64,000 nucleotides of DNA from JAGMXM01 sp964458325 (GTDB lineage: Bacteria > Verrucomicrobiota > Verrucomicrobiia > Limisphaerales > UBA1319), in NCBI GenBank assembly GCA_964458325.1, contig CAYWIM010000009.1:7507-71506 (forward strand). The letters run 5' to 3'. Positions 61,718 to 64,000 of this stretch are shown piece after piece (the stretch's first letter is position 1; every line of letters starts with the position of its first letter). Both the position numbers and the translations under genes were made by a program. The notes beneath the pieces are model-generated. The model was not told where the DNA came from. It saw nothing but the letters and a program-made list of their open reading frames with translations, and did no database searches.

Positions 61718-63865
61718 TTACTCTTTGTCTGCCTCCTCGAGGAGTAGGTCTATCAAGCGGTCTTCTCCGGTCTCTTGCGGCAAGAGCGCAAAGAGCGATG
61801 GCTGCCATGGATCGAGCTGGAATACAATCCGGTCGGTATGGCCGGCATACTGCCGAGCGCGCAAGTCATAGACGTGAGCCGGCTGAGCTAGTGTGGCTTC
61901 CATCGGGACAGGTTTCTCCAGCTGTTCGTTGCCGCCCGCCTGCTTCAATTCCTCGCTGACTTGGTAATCGATGCCGCGCTCGAAGGCCAACAGACGCGCA
62001 TGGCCCAGCGTGTAACGGTGCACTCTGGCTCTCGCCCTCAGCGGGATGGAGACCTTTCGCGGCAGCGCCTGGACCTGCTCGGAAATCCACTGGGCCCAGT
62101 CCATGTCCGGCTCCGCGGCCAAGCGAGCCCTCGAGTAAGCAGCGATGTCTCCCGCCTTCGAAGCCGCCGAGCCGGCGGCCGAGGAGCGCGCCGCAAAGGT
62201 CCGCTCCTCGGAGCGGGCCAGCGGGAACAGGGATTCTGACAAACTCCAGTTCGCCAGGCGGCCGTGCTCGTCGAAGAGACCGGGGGTGCCGTCGGCAAGG
62301 AGGATGAACCCGCGCGCGGCCAGGTCCGCCGCGTAGAGACGCTCTTCCCTCGATAAGGCCCGGGCCGTTGGAAACACGAAGACGCCTGGGCGCCCCGCCG
62401 CCAGTCGGGACCCGCTTTCACCTTGCGCCAGCTCCGAGATGAACCGCGGCGAGTATCCCAAATCCTGGAACGCCTTGAGCCAGCTGTTCCGCACTTTGGC
62501 CATGCGATTGTGGTCCGCCTCGAAACTCGAGAATCTCCGATGCCATGTCGAGCCGTCCACAGTCGATTCCAGGAGCCAGTCCACCTGAATGCTCGGCTGG
62601 GAATAATAGAGGAAGATGGGGTCGTATTCCTTCTCCGCGCGGAGGAAGATCCGCGCAAGCGGCGAAGTCATCTCCCGCAGCGCGGGCGCCAGAGCCCTGG
62701 CCTTGGGCGTGAGCGCCAGGCCGGAGCTCTTCCAGTCCACGCAATCCTCGCTCCACCAGACAATGCAGCCGCGGTCGCCTTCGAGCAGCAGATGCCAGAG
62801 CCGGCGGCGGGCCGCATCGGTGTCCTTCTCGAAAACGGTCGTCAGTATCGTCTTGCCTGCCATGAACGATCCGAAGATCTCGCGGGCGTTGCCGATGTCA
62901 TAGGGCTCGACCCAGTCGAGCGCTTGGGAGAGCCGGCGAAGGTCGTAGCCGCCAAACGCGTGGGGCATTTGCGTGCCTTCGATGCCAACCGGTGTGCGCG
63001 GATCAAGGGCATGCGCAGTCTGCCGCAACTCGTCGAGAGCGCCAGCCAAAGAGATGTCCATGTAGGTGCGGAAGTCGCACCAAGGCGAGAAGTTCCATCG
63101 CGCGGGCTGTTGGCGAGCCGCGACCGGATCGAATCGGACGCGCTGGACGGCCTGCCAGTCGGGCTGGCCGCGCGGGATCGCCTCGCGCCCGCTCATGCGG
63201 CTCTTGATCTGATCGGTCGTGAAGGGCCGCACATCGTCCCAGGACGGAAATCGAGTTTCCCAGCTGGCGTTCAGCGCTGCCAAGTCGCGATATTGCATCC
63301 GCAGCCACTGGCGAAACTTCGCAAGGGCGATCGGATGAAAGTCGTAGTCGAACGGATTGGCGGAGAGGGTGGTCGAGAGCTCGTCGCGGAGATCGTAAGC
63401 GAGCGGTTCGTTCCCCATATGTTTGCCGACGACCTGCTCCAGCTCCTGGCGCGCCCAAGAGCGCCATTGCGAGTCGTCCAGACAATAGTCGCGGATGAAT
63501 GCGCTTTCGGGCCGGCCGCCCTTGCTCCAGTCCGTCACGAACCGATCCCAGTCGCTGACCTGGGAGTTCCACTTGAGGCAAAGGCCGCGGTTGACGATGT
63601 TCTCGACATAGTAGGGAAAGCCGTTCGCCACGAATGGCCGAGCGTCGCCGCCTCCATAGACCATCCCTGTGTTGACGCCCATCTCGCGCAGGCGCTGGAA
63701 GAAAAGCGGGGCTCTCTCCGGCTGCCTCCAGATGCTGTCCCCCACCCACATCACGACACGGTAGTCGAGCCAGGGCCGAAGCCGATTGGTTTCCACCCCC
63801 TCCAGCGAAGGCGACAGCAGAGTAACCCATGAAAGCAGCAGAGCGAACGCAGTCAGCCGGCTCAT
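61718..63865 (-). CDS. Secreted GH42-like beta-galactosidase-fold glycosidase
   Basis: 715 residues with signal peptide (LTAFALLLSWVTLLSPSLEG). A TIM-barrel glycosidase pattern follows: VNTGMVYGGG early, LAYDLRDELSTTL where the Glu would be acid/base, HPIALAKFRQWLRMQYRDLAALNASWETRFPSWDDV (seen as the FR-WL-x2-Y-x4-LN-x2-W pattern that marks GH42), and VGIEGTQMPHAFGGYDL with a candidate nucleophile Glu. A trimerisation-like alpha/beta domain follows (FLYYSQPSIQVDWLL, FVFPTARALS, FILLADGTPGLFDEHG), again as in GH42. Normal GH42 has Asn-Glu at the acid/base; here it is Asp-Glu, so the specificity may differ. It stands alone at the right end. Confidence 0.7.
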   Translation of the reverse strand: MSRLTAFALLLSWVTLLSPSLEGVETNRLRPWLDYRVVMWVGDSIWRQPERAPLFFQRLREMGVNTGMVYGGGDARPFVANGFPYYVENIVNRGLCLKWNSQVSDWDRFVTDWSKGGRPESAFIRDYCLDDSQWRSWARQELEQVVGKHMGNEPLAYDLRDELSTTLSANPFDYDFHPIALAKFRQWLRMQYRDLAALNASWETRFPSWDDVRPFTTDQIKSRMSGREAIPRGQPDWQAVQRVRFDPVAARQQPARWNFSPWCDFRTYMDISLAGALDELRQTAHALDPRTPVGIEGTQMPHAFGGYDLRRLSQALDWVEPYDIGNAREIFGSFMAGKTILTTVFEKDTDAARRRLWHLLLEGDRGCIVWWSEDCVDWKSSGLALTPKARALAPALREMTSPLARIFLRAEKEYDPIFLYYSQPSIQVDWLLESTVDGSTWHRRFSSFEADHNRMAKVRNSWLKAFQDLGYSPRFISELAQGESGSRLAAGRPGVFVFPTARALSREERLYAADLAARGFILLADGTPGLFDEHGRLANWSLSESLFPLARSEERTFAARSSAAGSAASKAGDIAAYSRARLAAEPDMDWAQWISEQVQALPRKVSIPLRARARVHRYTLGHARLLAFERGIDYQVSEELKQAGGNEQLEKPVPMEATLAQPAHVYDLRARQYAGHTDRIVFQLDPWQPSLFALLPQETGEDRLIDLLLEEADKE

Positions 63866-63920
63866 GGATCAAGAATGTCGCCTCTCGGACGAAAGGCGCA
63901 AGCGGAATTGACGGCAGGCG

Positions 63921-64000
63921 CGCCCTACCCCGCAAGCCGAAAGCCGAAAGGTAGGGCGGGCACTCCGTGGACGCCGCGCCGATGGCTGCCAGCTCACAAC
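63921..64000. repeat. Dispersed intergenic repeat, copy C
   Basis: A perfect 9-base inverted repeat, cgccctacc (63921-63929) and ggtagggcg (63950-63958), is followed by gcactccgtggacgccgcgcc. The right arm and flank resemble copy B in reverse orientation. The element may run past the window edge. Confidence 0.5.

Noticed and set aside
1..64000. CRISPR arrays, tRNA or rRNA genes, insertion sequences and phage genes
   Set aside because: I looked for regular short repeats, cloverleaf-like ends, transposase motifs and structural phage genes and saw none I could support by eye.

Overview
The window looks like a high-GC, Gram-negative, polysaccharide-degrading bacterium of the Verrucomicrobiota, most likely Limisphaerales/Pedosphaera-like; another PVC phylum is not excluded. 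The evidence is the mix of Cys-type sulfatases, GH29 and GH95 fucosidases, DUF4838, an autotransporter-associated beta-strand protein, CotH plus lamin-tail giants, secreted proteins ending in FFRL/YYRV/FYRT-type tails, and a Kdo (LPS) gene pair. One run of 100 Ns (8668-8767) shows that this is a draft scaffold. I saw no tRNA, rRNA, CRISPR array or transposase.

Layout. 1-4424: an eroded DUF4038 glycosidase, a DUF4838 protein, a GH43 enzyme, and the C-terminus of an FAD oxidoreductase abutting GH43. 4459-8782: GH95 and signal peptide peptidase SppA. 9318-12113: a beta-strand-repeat surface protein. 12400-16732: a tight minus-strand operon resembling the maturation half of a lasso-peptide locus (nucleotidyltransferase, a 61-codon candidate precursor, PqqD/RRE, transglutaminase-like B2, HprK-like kinase), whose last gene is FGE-like. 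A degenerate copy of the sppA 5' end (about 16777-17143) follows, so the 8.8-16.8 kb segment lies between direct repeats. 17151-22587: two large secreted proteins. 22588-23383: a repeat-rich spacer. 23384-26221: a MOT1-type oxyanion transporter and, divergently, kdsD-kdsA. 26402-35613: a LamG protein, a broken heparinase-like gene, a beta-propeller and a beta-helix protein. 35892-40105: a gutted ABC permease, a CusRS-like two-component system with a divergent small Cys-containing secreted protein behind a CusR-type palindrome, and a lone receiver domain. 40297-55722: three intact sulfatases, two sulfatase remnants, a 2471-residue CotH/lamin-tail protein and an SLC13-type anion permease. 55796-63865: a class III cyclase, a sodium/solute symporter, GH29, a small basic protein and a GH42-like enzyme.

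How it fits together. GH29, GH95, GH43, GH42-like and sulfatases suggest attack on sulfated, fucose-containing glycans. The SSS symporter, one base downstream of GH29, is a candidate importer of released sugar, and the SLC13 permease could move released sulfate. All three intact sulfatases carry a Cys maturation motif, so they need a formylglycine-generating enzyme. The FGE-like protein here lacks one of the two usual active-site cysteines and probably does not supply that activity.

Two themes stand out. The first is the lasso-like operon, which has no cyclase or transporter in view. The second is a repeated pattern of genes that keep an N-terminus and a C-terminus but have lost the middle (DUF4038, heparinase, ABC-2 permease, sulfatase). 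This may be real erosion or a systematic assembly fault, and read-level checks would tell which.
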